Notes: generated by a model from the sequence alone, not told the origin. Numbered from the stretch's first letter, positions 1 to 7,573 are shown. The stretch: DNA of 8,991 nt from Actinomycetes bacterium (GCA_021802025.1 JAKABC010000062.1:1-8991); one strand, 5' to 3'. A program made the numbers and translations.

Positions 1-288
1 GCCGCGCGCACCACCGAGGAGTGGCTCGCCCACTTCGCGGACCGCGACGCCTGCGTCTCGCCCGTGCTCTCCCCGGCCGAGGCGGCCGAGCACCCGCACA
101 ACGTGGCGCGCGGGACCTTCGTCGGGCCGCCGCTTCAGCCGGCCCCCGCGCCGCGCTTCTCGGCGACCCCGGCGCGCGTCGGCGCCGCGCCCCAGCCTCC
201 GGGCGCGGGCACCCGCGAGGGTCTCCGCCGCTGGGGTATCGACGAGGAGCGCCTCGCGGCGCTGCGCGAGGCGGGGGCGTTCGGCTAG
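1..288 (+). CDS. CaiB/BaiF CoA-transferase family protein (alpha-methylacyl-CoA racemase type), C-terminal part
   Basis: This is the 3' end of a gene that begins before the window; 95 codons remain, ending in TAG at 286-288. The visible protein matches the C-terminus of family III CoA-transferases, in particular alpha-methylacyl-CoA racemase-like members. It has a W-L-A-H-F segment, then D-A-C-V-S-P-V-L, then S-P-A-E-A-A-E-H-P-H-N with A-R-G-T-F-V, then a proline-rich P-A-P-A-P-R-F-S stretch and a final helix ending in A-G-A-F-G. Family members move CoA between acyl groups or epimerise 2-methylacyl-CoA in the cytosol. The catalytic Asp lies in the missing N-terminal part, so racemase and transferase activity cannot be told apart here. 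The stop overlaps that of the convergent RAM-domain gene by four bases. Confidence 0.85.
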   Translation, partial: AARTTEEWLAHFADRDACVSPVLSPAEAAEHPHNVARGTFVGPPLQPAPAPRFSATPARVGAAPQPPGAGTREGLRRWGIDEERLAALREAGAFG

Positions 289-521
289 ACGTTGACGACC
301 GGGCAGGTCAGGGTGCGAGTGATCCCCGGGACCTTCTGGATGGCCCCGACGATGAACTTCCCGAGGTCGTCGACGCTCGCGGCCTCACAGCGCACGATGA
401 CGTCGTAGGGACCGGTGACCTCGAAGGCCTCCAGGACGCCCGGCACCGCGCGCGTGGCCACGACCACGTTCTCGCTCGAGCCGATCTCGGACTGGATCAA
501 GATGTACGCCTGGACCGCCAT
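285..521 (-). CDS. Stand-alone Lrp/AsnC ligand-binding (RAM) domain protein
   Basis: A 78-residue protein made only of the RAM/ACT-like domain of Lrp/AsnC regulators. The predicted order is strand (A-Y-I-L-I), helix (N-V-V-V-A-T-R-A-V-P-G-V), a strand pair carrying the family signature T-G-P-Y-D-V-I-V near residues 36-43, a second helix (V-D-D-L-G-K-F-I-V-G-A-I) and a last strand. There is no helix-turn-helix, so it should not bind DNA by itself. Stand-alone RAM proteins oligomerise and bind small ligands, often amino acids; the ligand here is unknown. The ATG start is supported by a GGAAAGG ribosome-binding site 6 nt upstream and by the usual start of such proteins (M-x-V-Q-A-Y-I-L-I-Q). It lies 56 bp downstream of the CxxC/WHIG gene and may be cotranscribed with it. 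Confidence 0.9.
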   Translation of the reverse strand: MAVQAYILIQSEIGSSENVVVATRAVPGVLEAFEVTGPYDVIVRCEAASVDDLGKFIVGAIQKVPGITRTLTCPVVNV

Positions 522-577
522 GGGGGACCTTTCCGTCGCGAAGTCCCTCCATACTGCCCGACGGGCCGCTCGCCCCG

Positions 578-808
578 CTACCCGTCGCGGAAACGCCGTC
601 CGATGTGCCACTGGTGGCAGTAGTCGCAGCGGTACGCGTCGAGGTCGACGCGCTCGAGGGTCCACGCCAGCTGGGCCGCACCCCGGGCCTCGGACTCGGT
701 GCGGTAGGCGTTCTTCGGGCTCCCCTCGCGCGTGAAGTGCGAGCCCGCCCAGCTCATCGGGCGGTTCGCCCGCGGTGCGCGGGCGCGGCGTCGACGGCTC
801 CGGGGCAC
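578..808 (-). CDS. Small basic protein with C-terminal CxxC...WHIG motif, function unknown
   Basis: A 76-residue protein starting at GTG. Residues 2-16 are strongly basic (many Arg), followed by N-R-P-M. A middle helix is rich in Ala and Glu, and the C-terminus reads Y-R-C-D-Y-C-H-Q-W-H-I-G-R-R. Cys61, Cys64 and His68 (possibly His65) look like half of a zinc-binding knuckle. Short actinobacterial proteins with this ending are common but, as far as I know, uncharacterised; a nucleic-acid-binding role would fit the basic tail but is inference. An internal ATG at 757 has no ribosome-binding site. The GTG at 808 lies 6 nt after TAGGGT, which fits leaderless expression, so I chose it. Confidence 0.7.
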   Translation of the reverse strand: MPRSRRRRARAPRANRPMSWAGSHFTREGSPKNAYRTESEARGAAQLAWTLERVDLDAYRCDYCHQWHIGRRFRDG

Positions 809-814
809 CGCACC

Positions 815-820
815 ACCCTA
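815..820 (-). promoter_or_regulatory. Probable -10 element for a leaderless transcript of the CxxC/WHIG gene
   Basis: On the minus strand TAGGGT fits TANNNT and is followed by exactly 6 nt and then the GTG at 808, so transcription would begin at or next to the start codon. There is no recognisable -35 box and no good Shine-Dalgarno sequence. The arrangement is typical of leaderless actinobacterial genes, but a six-base degenerate motif is weak evidence alone. Confidence 0.4.
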
Positions 821-830
821 GGGGCGTCAC

Positions 831-836
831 TACGAT
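831..836 (+). promoter_or_regulatory. Probable -10 element for a leaderless transcript of the DUF3039 operon
   Basis: TACGAT fits TANNNT and is followed by 6 nt and then the GTG at 843. No Shine-Dalgarno sequence precedes that GTG, which supports leaderless initiation. No -35 consensus is visible at 808-813. It sits back to back with the minus-strand element at 815-820. Confidence 0.45.
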
Positions 837-842
837 GGCCCG

Positions 843-1130
843 GTGACCACGATGCCCCAGGTCCAGGGGGACGAGCGCGTCGGGAGCGCCCCGGGGACCG
901 ACGACGACCACGAGCGCTTCACCCACCTCGTCCTCGAGGGCTACACGCCCAAAGACGGCGAGTTCGTGGCCCTGGGCAACTCGGTCGTCGAGGGGATGGT
1001 GAACGCCACGCCGGTGCGCGCCCTGTGCGGCAAGGTCTGGGTTCCCGGACGGGACCCGTCGCGTTACCCGCTGTGCCCGACGTGCAAGGAGATCGCCGAG
1101 TCCCTCGGTTGGTCGGTCCCCACCCCCTAG
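843..1130 (+). CDS. DUF3039 domain-containing protein
   Basis: A 95-residue protein of the actinobacterial DUF3039 family. Its hallmarks are D-H-E-R-F-T-H at residues 22-28, A-L-C-G-K-V-W-V-P at 60-68, R-D-P near 70-72, and L-C-P-T-C-K-E-I at 77-84. Cys62, Cys78 and Cys81, with His23 and His28, could hold a zinc ion. The family's biochemical function is not known to me. A short insert between the HERF motif and the C-G-K-V-W motif appears longer than I remember for the family. The GTG start is preferred because a -10-like box lies 6 nt upstream; an ATG at 852 is the alternative. It is the first gene of a four-gene plus-strand operon. Confidence 0.85.
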   Translation: MTTMPQVQGDERVGSAPGTDDDHERFTHLVLEGYTPKDGEFVALGNSVVEGMVNATPVRALCGKVWVPGRDPSRYPLCPTCKEIAESLGWSVPTP

Positions 1131-1134
1131 AGCG

Positions 1135-1812
1135 GTGGCCCGCGCCCTGGTCCTTCGCCATCACCTCGAGGACTCGCCCGGACTGATCGGCGAGGCGCTC
1201 GTCGCGCGGGGATTCGACCTCGACGTGCGCCTCGTGAACGAGGCGACCCCGGCCCCGTCGCTCGAGGGCCACGCGCTGGTCGTGGTCCTGGGCTCGAAGT
1301 GCGCCGTCTACGACCACGAGGTCGAGGCGGCCTGGTTCGGCCGCGAACTCGACCTCCTGGCCGCGGCCGACCGCGCGGGGGTCGCGATCTTCGGGATCTG
1401 CTTCGGCGCCCAGGCACTGTGCCGGCTCTTCGGCGGCGAGGTCTCGCGGGCCCCCGAGGGCGAGGTCGGGTGGTTCGACGTCGACGTCGCCCAGGGCGTC
1501 GCCCTCTCGCGCGGTCCGTGGTTCGAGTTCCACTTCGACCAGTGCGCCCTCCCCGAGGACGCGCGGGTGTGGGCGACGTCGCCGCGCGCCGTGCAGGCCT
1601 TCGCCCTCGGGCGCCACGTCGGGGTGCAGTTCCACCCCGAGATCGACGAGACCCAGCTCGCCGAGTGGCTCAACGCCGACCCCGAGGACGCCCGCGAGCT
1701 CGGCCTCGACGTCGAGGCGCTCCTCGCCCAGACCGCCCGCGAGACCCCGGCGGCCCGCCGGCGCGCCCAGGACCTGGTGGACCTCGTCCTCGCCCACGCC
1801 GGCCTGGCGTGA
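1135..1812 (+). CDS. Class I glutamine amidotransferase domain protein (GMP synthase-like)
   Basis: A 225-residue stand-alone class I glutamine amidotransferase. The catalytic triad is visible: the nucleophile Cys89 in G-I-C-F-G-A-Q, and His167 with Glu169 in Q-F-H-P-E. The oxyanion-side V-V-L-G-S is at residues 50-54, and F-H-F-D (132-135) matches the usual H-x-D segment. The domain hydrolyses glutamine and passes ammonia to a synthetase partner, or in some families cleaves gamma-glutamyl bonds. No synthetase domain is fused or adjacent, so the true substrate is unknown; GuaA-like domains and gamma-glutamyl-gamma-aminobutyrate-type hydrolases are both possible. The GTG start comes 4 bp after the DUF3039 stop without a good ribosome-binding site, suggesting coupling. 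Its TGA overlaps the next gene's GTG. Confidence 0.87.
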   Translation: MARALVLRHHLEDSPGLIGEALVARGFDLDVRLVNEATPAPSLEGHALVVVLGSKCAVYDHEVEAAWFGRELDLLAAADRAGVAIFGICFGAQALCRLFGGEVSRAPEGEVGWFDVDVAQGVALSRGPWFEFHFDQCALPEDARVWATSPRAVQAFALGRHVGVQFHPEIDETQLAEWLNADPEDARELGLDVEALLAQTARETPAARRRAQDLVDLVLAHAGLA

Positions 1813-3035
1813 GCGATCTCGAGCTCGACATCGAGCGGCCGGCACCCGGCGGGGGTGTCGCGCACGCGCCCGACGGGCGCGTGGTCTTCGTGCGCCACGC
1901 CCTGGTCGGCGAGCGAGTGGGCGTGCGGGTGCTCGACGAGGCGAGTCGCTTCCTGCGCGCCGAGGCGGTGACGGTGGTGCGAGCGGCCGCGGGCCGGGTG
2001 GCGCCCCCGTGCCCCCACGCGGGTGCCGGGCGCTGCGGGGGCTGCGACCTCCAACACGCCGACGCGACCAGCGAGCGGGCGTGGAAGGAGGCGGTCCTCG
2101 CCGAGCAGCTGGCCCGCATCGGGGGGATCGACTGGCGCGGGACGCTGCGCCCGGCGCCGAGCCCCGCCGAGGGATCGCGCACGCGCCTGCGCTGCGCGGT
2201 CGACGGCGACGGGCGCCTCGGGCTGCGGCGGAGCCGCTCCCACGAGGTCGAGGTGCTCGAGCGGTGCTGGCTGGCCGACCCCCGGCTGGCGCCGGCCTTC
2301 GCCCACCCCTGGCCGGGCGCCCGGGAGGTCGAGCTGCGCGCTATCGGGGAGGACGAGCCCGTGGCCGTCGTCGACGGCGCCGCGCACGCCGTCGGCCTCG
2401 ACGGGCGCGGACCGCGCGACGGCGTGGCGCGGGTCCGGGTCGCCGGGTACGACTTTCGCGTCTCGCCCCGGTCGTTCTGGCAGTCCCACCGCGACGCGCC
2501 CACGGTGCTCGTCGAGGCCGTGGTGCGTGCGGCCGGGCTCGCGCTGGGCGAGCGCGTCGTCGACCTCTACGCCGGGGTCGGCCTCTTCAGCGTGCCCCTG
2601 GCCGAGATCGTGGGAGACCGGGGGCGGGTCCACGCGCTCGAGGTGTCGTCGTCGGCCGTGGCCGACGCCTGGGCCAACGTCGCGCGGACGCCGTGGGCCG
2701 AGGTCCACGCTCGCGCGGTCGATCCGGCGAGCGTGGCCCGGGTGATCGAGCCGGGCTCGGTCGTCGTCTGCGACCCGCCGCGCACGGGACTCGCCCGCGG
2801 GGTGGTCGAGGCCCTCGTGCGCGCGCGACCGCGCCGCGTCGTCTACGTGTCGTGCGACGCGGCGACCCTCGCGCGCGACCTTAAGAAACTCTTAGCTGAG
2901 GGTTTCACCCTGGTGGGCCTGGACGCGTACGACCTGTTCCCCGAGACCGAGCACGTGGAACTGGTGGCGAGCCTTGACGCCGTCGCGGCCAGGGTGGATA
3001 GTGCAGGTGAGGCCCGAACGTCTCGGACCTCGTGA
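1809..3035 (+). CDS. Class I SAM-dependent RNA 5-methyluridine methyltransferase, TrmA/RumA (RlmC/RlmD) family
   Basis: A 408-residue enzyme predicted to methylate C5 of uridine in 23S rRNA or tRNA. Residues 1 to about 58 look like the TRAM RNA-binding domain. Cys68, Cys76, Cys79 (R-C-G-G-C-D-L-Q-H) and Cys153 match the RumA 4Fe-4S ligands. The SAM-binding motif D-L-Y-A-G-V-G-L-F-S is at 252-261, D-P-P-R-T-G-L at 322-328, and the catalytic Cys349 lies in Y-V-S-C-D-A-A-T-L-A-R-D. Glu381 in P-E-T-E-H-V-E is the probable general base. The Fe-S set favours the rRNA (RumA-like) branch over tRNA TrmA, but the target base cannot be assigned. The GTG is fixed by a 4-bp GTGA overlap with the amidotransferase gene. 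Codon 362 is a TTA leucine, inside an unusually AT-rich stretch. Confidence 0.93.
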   Translation: MSDLELDIERPAPGGGVAHAPDGRVVFVRHALVGERVGVRVLDEASRFLRAEAVTVVRAAAGRVAPPCPHAGAGRCGGCDLQHADATSERAWKEAVLAEQLARIGGIDWRGTLRPAPSPAEGSRTRLRCAVDGDGRLGLRRSRSHEVEVLERCWLADPRLAPAFAHPWPGAREVELRAIGEDEPVAVVDGAAHAVGLDGRGPRDGVARVRVAGYDFRVSPRSFWQSHRDAPTVLVEAVVRAAGLALGERVVDLYAGVGLFSVPLAEIVGDRGRVHALEVSSSAVADAWANVARTPWAEVHARAVDPASVARVIEPGSVVVCDPPRTGLARGVVEALVRARPRRVVYVSCDAATLARDLKKLLAEGFTLVGLDAYDLFPETEHVELVASLDAVAARVDSAGEARTSRTS

Positions 3036-3046
3036 GGGGGTAGCCG

Positions 3047-3322
3047 ATGACGTTCAAGCTGGACCATCACCACAAGATCACCGTCCAGAAGATTTTCAGC
3101 CATCCGCTCAACCACAACATCCACTGGCAGGACGTCGCCAGCCTGCTCGGCCGCTTCGGCGAGGTCCATCAGACCCACCGGGGCAACTGGGCGCTCACCG
3201 TCGGGGGCGAGACGTACACCTTCGGCTCCACGCGCACCCGCGATCTCACCGAGGACCAGGTCGTCAAGGTCCGGGCCTTCCTCAAGTCCGTGGGGGTCGA
3301 CGCCCAGGCGGTCGCCGCCTAG
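3047..3322 (+). CDS. Small HicA-like-fold hypothetical protein (orphan)
   Basis: A 91-residue protein with an ATG start and a GAGGGGG ribosome-binding site 6 nt upstream. It lies 11 bp after the methyltransferase stop and so is probably the last gene of the operon. The N-terminus is His-rich (D-H-H-H-K). A helix runs from W27 (W-Q-D-V-A-S-L-L-G-R-F-G), followed by a beta hairpin (W-A-L-T-V-G-G-E-T-Y-T-F) and a C-terminal helix (D-Q-V-V-K-V-R-A-F-L). This order resembles the small double-stranded-RNA-binding fold of HicA/YcfA toxins. The catalytic G-S-H of HicA is replaced by R-G-N, and no HicB antitoxin gene is adjacent, so I do not call it a toxin. Similar short proteins occur in many bacteria without known function. 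Its TAG shares CTAG with the convergent DUF1059 gene. Confidence 0.85.
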   Translation: MTFKLDHHHKITVQKIFSHPLNHNIHWQDVASLLGRFGEVHQTHRGNWALTVGGETYTFGSTRTRDLTEDQVVKVRAFLKSVGVDAQAVAA

Positions 3323-3522
3323 CGGCGAGCGCCGACGAGGGCGGCGACGAAACCACTCGACGTGACGCCCGCACGGACGCGCTCGCGCAGCGCGTCGTCG
3401 GGCGCGAGCCCGTGGACCGACTCGAGGTGACCGCTCGCGATGGTCACCACGCGCTCGGTCCGTCGGGACCGGACCGTGGCGGCGCACCCGGGCACGATGT
3501 CGGCGCATAGGAACTGTTTCAT
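3319..3522 (-). CDS. DUF1059 domain-containing small protein
   Basis: A 67-residue protein starting M-K-Q-F-L-C-A-D-I-V-P-G-C, the typical DUF1059 N-terminus, with G-H-L-E-S-V-H-G at residues 31-38. Cys6, Cys13, His32 and His37 form a C-x6-C-x18-H-x4-H pattern that could bind a metal. The C-terminal half (R-E-R-V-R-A-G-V) is the family's second helix region. The function is unknown to me. The ATG is well fixed: AGGAGG lies 4 nt upstream, inside the last Glu codons of the phosphodiesterase gene, and the start overlaps that gene's TGA as ATGA. The protein is therefore probably translated by coupling and may work alongside c-di-GMP turnover, though that is inference. Confidence 0.88.
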   Translation of the reverse strand: MKQFLCADIVPGCAATVRSRRTERVVTIASGHLESVHGLAPDDALRERVRAGVTSSGFVAALVGARR

Positions 3523-4658
3523 ACTTCCTCCTCGTGGGTGGTGGGTCGATCGGGGGAGCCGCCGATGACGTGGTGGACGAGTCGCTCCAGGCGCACCACG
3601 CCCACGACCCGTCGCAGCTCGTCGACGCACACGACCGGGTGCCACCGCCAGTGGGCGTCGCGGGTGAGCGCGCGCTCGAGCACGGCGCGCACGGTCTCGT
3701 CGGGACGCACCGCGAGCACGCGGTCCCACGTCCCGTCGGCTAGGTCGAGGGCGATCGGCTGACCCAACCCGTCGACCACCACCGAGATCGGCAGCGCCGG
3801 GGGTTCGTGGCGGTGACGGGTGCGGACCACCTCGACCAGGGCGCCCACCCGATCGGGGTCGACCGCGCGCGCCGGGCGCTGCTCGAGGTGGCGGCGCACG
3901 TCGCCCTCGATGGTGGGCCAGAGCTCGAGCGTGGGCCGGCGAAAGAGGTACCCCTGGGCGAGGGGCACTCCGAGGTGCGCGAGGACGTCGAGTTCGGCGA
4001 GCCGTTCGACGCCCTCGGCCAACACCCACGCGTCGAGGCGGTCGGCGAAGCCGCCGAGCATCGCGACCAGGGCGGACTTCACCTCGTCCTCGTCGAGGTG
4101 GTCGACGAGGGCCCGGTCCAGCTTCACGAGATCGGGCGAGAGCGCGAGCAGCCACTGGAGGCCGGCGTAGCCACTCCCGGCGTCGTCGATCGCCACCTTG
4201 GCCCCGGCTTCGCGCCACGGCTCGAGGAGTCGGGCGACCGCGGCGCAGTCGTCGACGGCGCTGTGCTCGGTGAGCTCGAGGACGATCCGCTCGAGCGACC
4301 GGTGCCGGTCGCGTACCGCGGCGAGCGCGGGATCGCCCAGGTGGAGGGGGGAGATGTTGACGGTGATGAAGGTGTCGTCGGGGAGGTCGTCGCGCAGATC
4401 GAGCGCGCGCGCCAAGACGATCGCGTCCAGCCGAGCGCCGAGCCCGAGGCGCTCGGCGTGGGAGAACCACACGTCGGGTGTCGCCTGGTGGGGCCCGTCG
4501 AAGCGGGCGAGGAGCTCGTAGCCGACGACCGAGCCGCGAGCGACGTCGACGATGGGTTGGGCGGCGAGGGCGAGACCCTCCCCGGCGAGGACCCGCTCGA
4601 GCGCGGCGCTCCAGCGCGGGGCCGTGGGGGCGACGGGGGGCTCGAGGAAGGTGGTCAC
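3519..4658 (-). CDS. EAL-domain cyclic-di-GMP phosphodiesterase with C-terminal CBS-like region
   Basis: A protein of about 379 residues. The EAL domain spans roughly 15-245 and keeps the residues expected of an active c-di-GMP phosphodiesterase: Glu48 (Y-E-L-L-A-R, the EAL position), Asn101 (V-N-I-S), Glu128 (L-E-L-T-E), Asp158-Asp159 (I-D-D-A-G-S-G), Lys179 (V-K-L-D-R), Glu215 (A-E-G-V-E) and Gln235 (Q-G-Y-L-F). Residues about 285-365 resemble a CBS half-unit (I-S-V-V-V-D, then D-E-T-V-R-A-V-L-E-R-A-L, H-P-V-V-C-V-D, V-V-G-V-V-R-L), a possible nucleotide-sensing domain. No membrane segment or GGDEF domain is visible, so it should be cytosolic. The start is uncertain: the GTG at 4658 is embedded in a perfect AAAGGAGGTGA Shine-Dalgarno sequence. 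Upstream in-frame sequence looks non-coding. Confidence 0.88.
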   Translation of the reverse strand: MTTFLEPPVAPTAPRWSAALERVLAGEGLALAAQPIVDVARGSVVGYELLARFDGPHQATPDVWFSHAERLGLGARLDAIVLARALDLRDDLPDDTFITVNISPLHLGDPALAAVRDRHRSLERIVLELTEHSAVDDCAAVARLLEPWREAGAKVAIDDAGSGYAGLQWLLALSPDLVKLDRALVDHLDEDEVKSALVAMLGGFADRLDAWVLAEGVERLAELDVLAHLGVPLAQGYLFRRPTLELWPTIEGDVRRHLEQRPARAVDPDRVGALVEVVRTRHRHEPPALPISVVVDGLGQPIALDLADGTWDRVLAVRPDETVRAVLERALTRDAHWRWHPVVCVDELRRVVGVVRLERLVHHVIGGSPDRPTTHEEEV

Positions 4659-4833
4659 CTCCTTTATTCGCCGCGAACGACCACACGGATGACGGCTGTG
4701 GCCGGGCCCGGTCGGGACGACCGGCGGGGGCCGTGGCGGAGCGTGGGAGGATGGGCCGTGGGCTCGACCTGGTCCCGCCGTGAGCCTCGCGAGGCGGACC
4801 CCCACCCAACCGGAGCCGTCGGTAAGGGGTGTC
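4659..4833. promoter_or_regulatory. Divergent intergenic region between the EAL gene and the HEAT-like gene
   Basis: These 175 bp separate two diverging starts. No TANNNT box at leaderless distance and no clear -35/-10 pair are visible. The stretch holds a CCGGGCCCGG palindrome (4702-4711) and a 12-bp palindrome GCCTCGCGAGGC (4784-4795). The latter is flanked by GGTCC-C-GCC and GGC-GGACC arms that could fold into a hairpin ahead of the AAGGGG ribosome-binding site at 4824-4829. In DNA this GC-rich, short palindromes arise easily, so a regulatory role is only a guess. Confidence 0.3.
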
Positions 4834-5259
4834 GTGGCCGGCGGTGACCAGCCTCGCGATCGCGCGCGGGCCCTACGCCAGGTGCTCGGTCAGCCCGAGT
4901 TCGCCCGGGCCTGCGCCCGGACGCTCGAAGGAGGGTGGGATGAGGAGCTGGCCCACGCGCTCGGGGGTCCGGCGTCCGGCCTCCTCGAGGGTGCCCACCG
5001 GCGTGACCAGCGTTACTGGGCCCGGGTGTGGGCCGCGCGCGGACTCCTGTGGGAGTGGGACGACGTGGCCCTGGGCGCCGTGCGCGCCGCCACCCACGAC
5101 GACCACTGGCGGGTGCGCGAGATGGCCTGTCGCGTCGTGGCTCGCCACCGCCTCGCGGGGGCGCTCGAGGACGTGGCGAGTCGGCGCGGGGACCCCGTCG
5201 CGCGCGTGCGCGCGGCGGCCGAGCGGGCCTTCGTGGCGATCCTTAGTGGGGACCGGTGA
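4834..5259 (+). CDS. HEAT-repeat-like small protein
   Basis: A protein of about 141 residues, rich in Ala, Arg and Trp, made of predicted amphipathic helix pairs. W-A-R-V-W-A-A-R-G-L-L-W, D-H-W-R-V-R-E-M-A-C-R-V-V-A-R-H and D-P-V-A-R-V-R-A-A-A-E-R-A-F have the D-x-x-x-x-V-R-x-x-A pattern of HEAT or PBS-lyase-like repeats, two to three units. Such repeats form protein-binding scaffolds, and no catalytic motif is seen. The GTG at 4834 is chosen because AAGGGG ends 4 nt before it. A GTG at 4780 would add 18 residues, has no ribosome-binding site, and its codons overlap a palindrome. The gene diverges from the EAL gene, and its stop abuts the katG stop with no bases between. I do not recognise a specific family. 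Confidence 0.75.
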   Translation: MAGGDQPRDRARALRQVLGQPEFARACARTLEGGWDEELAHALGGPASGLLEGAHRRDQRYWARVWAARGLLWEWDDVALGAVRAATHDDHWRVREMACRVVARHRLAGALEDVASRRGDPVARVRAAAERAFVAILSGDR

Positions 5260-7446
<2,187 letters not shown>

Positions 7447-7503
7447 GTCGTCTCGTCCTTCGTGGTCCTGGGGGTGTCCAGGGGCCGGATCTCACCCGGC
7501 GGC

Positions 7504-7509
7504 AGTTTA
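7504..7509 (-). promoter_or_regulatory. Possible katG -10 element
   Basis: On the minus strand TAAACT fits TANNNT, lies in the only AT-rich spot of the katG upstream region, and would start transcription about 50 nt before the ATG. No TTGACA-like -35 is seen at the right distance; the centre of the 18-bp palindrome lies there instead, which is consistent with control by a bound regulator. Confidence 0.35.
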
Positions 7510-7519
7510 CGGTCGGTGC

Positions 7520-7537
7520 GCACCGTCGCGACGGTGC
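7520..7537. promoter_or_regulatory. Perfect 18-bp palindrome, candidate operator between katG and the YjbR-family gene
   Basis: GCACCGTCG is followed directly by its exact reverse complement. A third half-site, CGGTGC, lies at 7514-7519 and creates a second overlapping palindrome, GGTGCGCACC (7515-7524). The 18-bp element covers the expected -35 position of the putative katG promoter and lies about 24 bp upstream of the putative -10 of the divergent gene. This placement suits a repressor or activator site; the protein that would bind is unknown. The sequence is not an AT-rich Fur box. Confidence 0.45.
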
Positions 7538-7560
7538 CGGCGCCGCCGGCGGGTGGGGCG

Positions 7561-7566
7561 TAGCCT
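7561..7566 (+). promoter_or_regulatory. Probable -10 element for a leaderless transcript of the YjbR-family gene
   Basis: TAGCCT fits TANNNT and is followed by 7 nt and then the GTG at 7574, with no Shine-Dalgarno sequence. The geometry matches the pair at 815-820 and 831-836. Confidence 0.35.
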
Positions 7567-7573
7567 CTGGCGA

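Noticed and set aside
1299..1808. In-frame upstream extension of the methyltransferase frame
   Set aside because: The upstream part is Arg/Pro/Gly-rich and lies antiphase within the well-supported amidotransferase gene; the GTGA overlap at 1809-1812 gives the natural start.
3047..3522. Toxin-antitoxin pair made of the HicA-like protein and the DUF1059 protein
   Set aside because: The genes are convergent rather than cotranscribed, the catalytic His motif is missing, and DUF1059 is not a HicB-type antitoxin.
4659..4805. 49-residue N-terminal extension of the EAL protein to a GTG at 4805
   Set aside because: The extension is Pro/Arg/His-rich without family similarity and would run through the divergent intergenic region; a strong ribosome-binding sequence sits at 4658.
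3807..4847. Long plus-strand open frame antisense to the EAL gene
   Set aside because: It shows antisense shadow composition (Glu, Gly, Val, Arg) with no motif, while the minus strand encodes a complete EAL domain.
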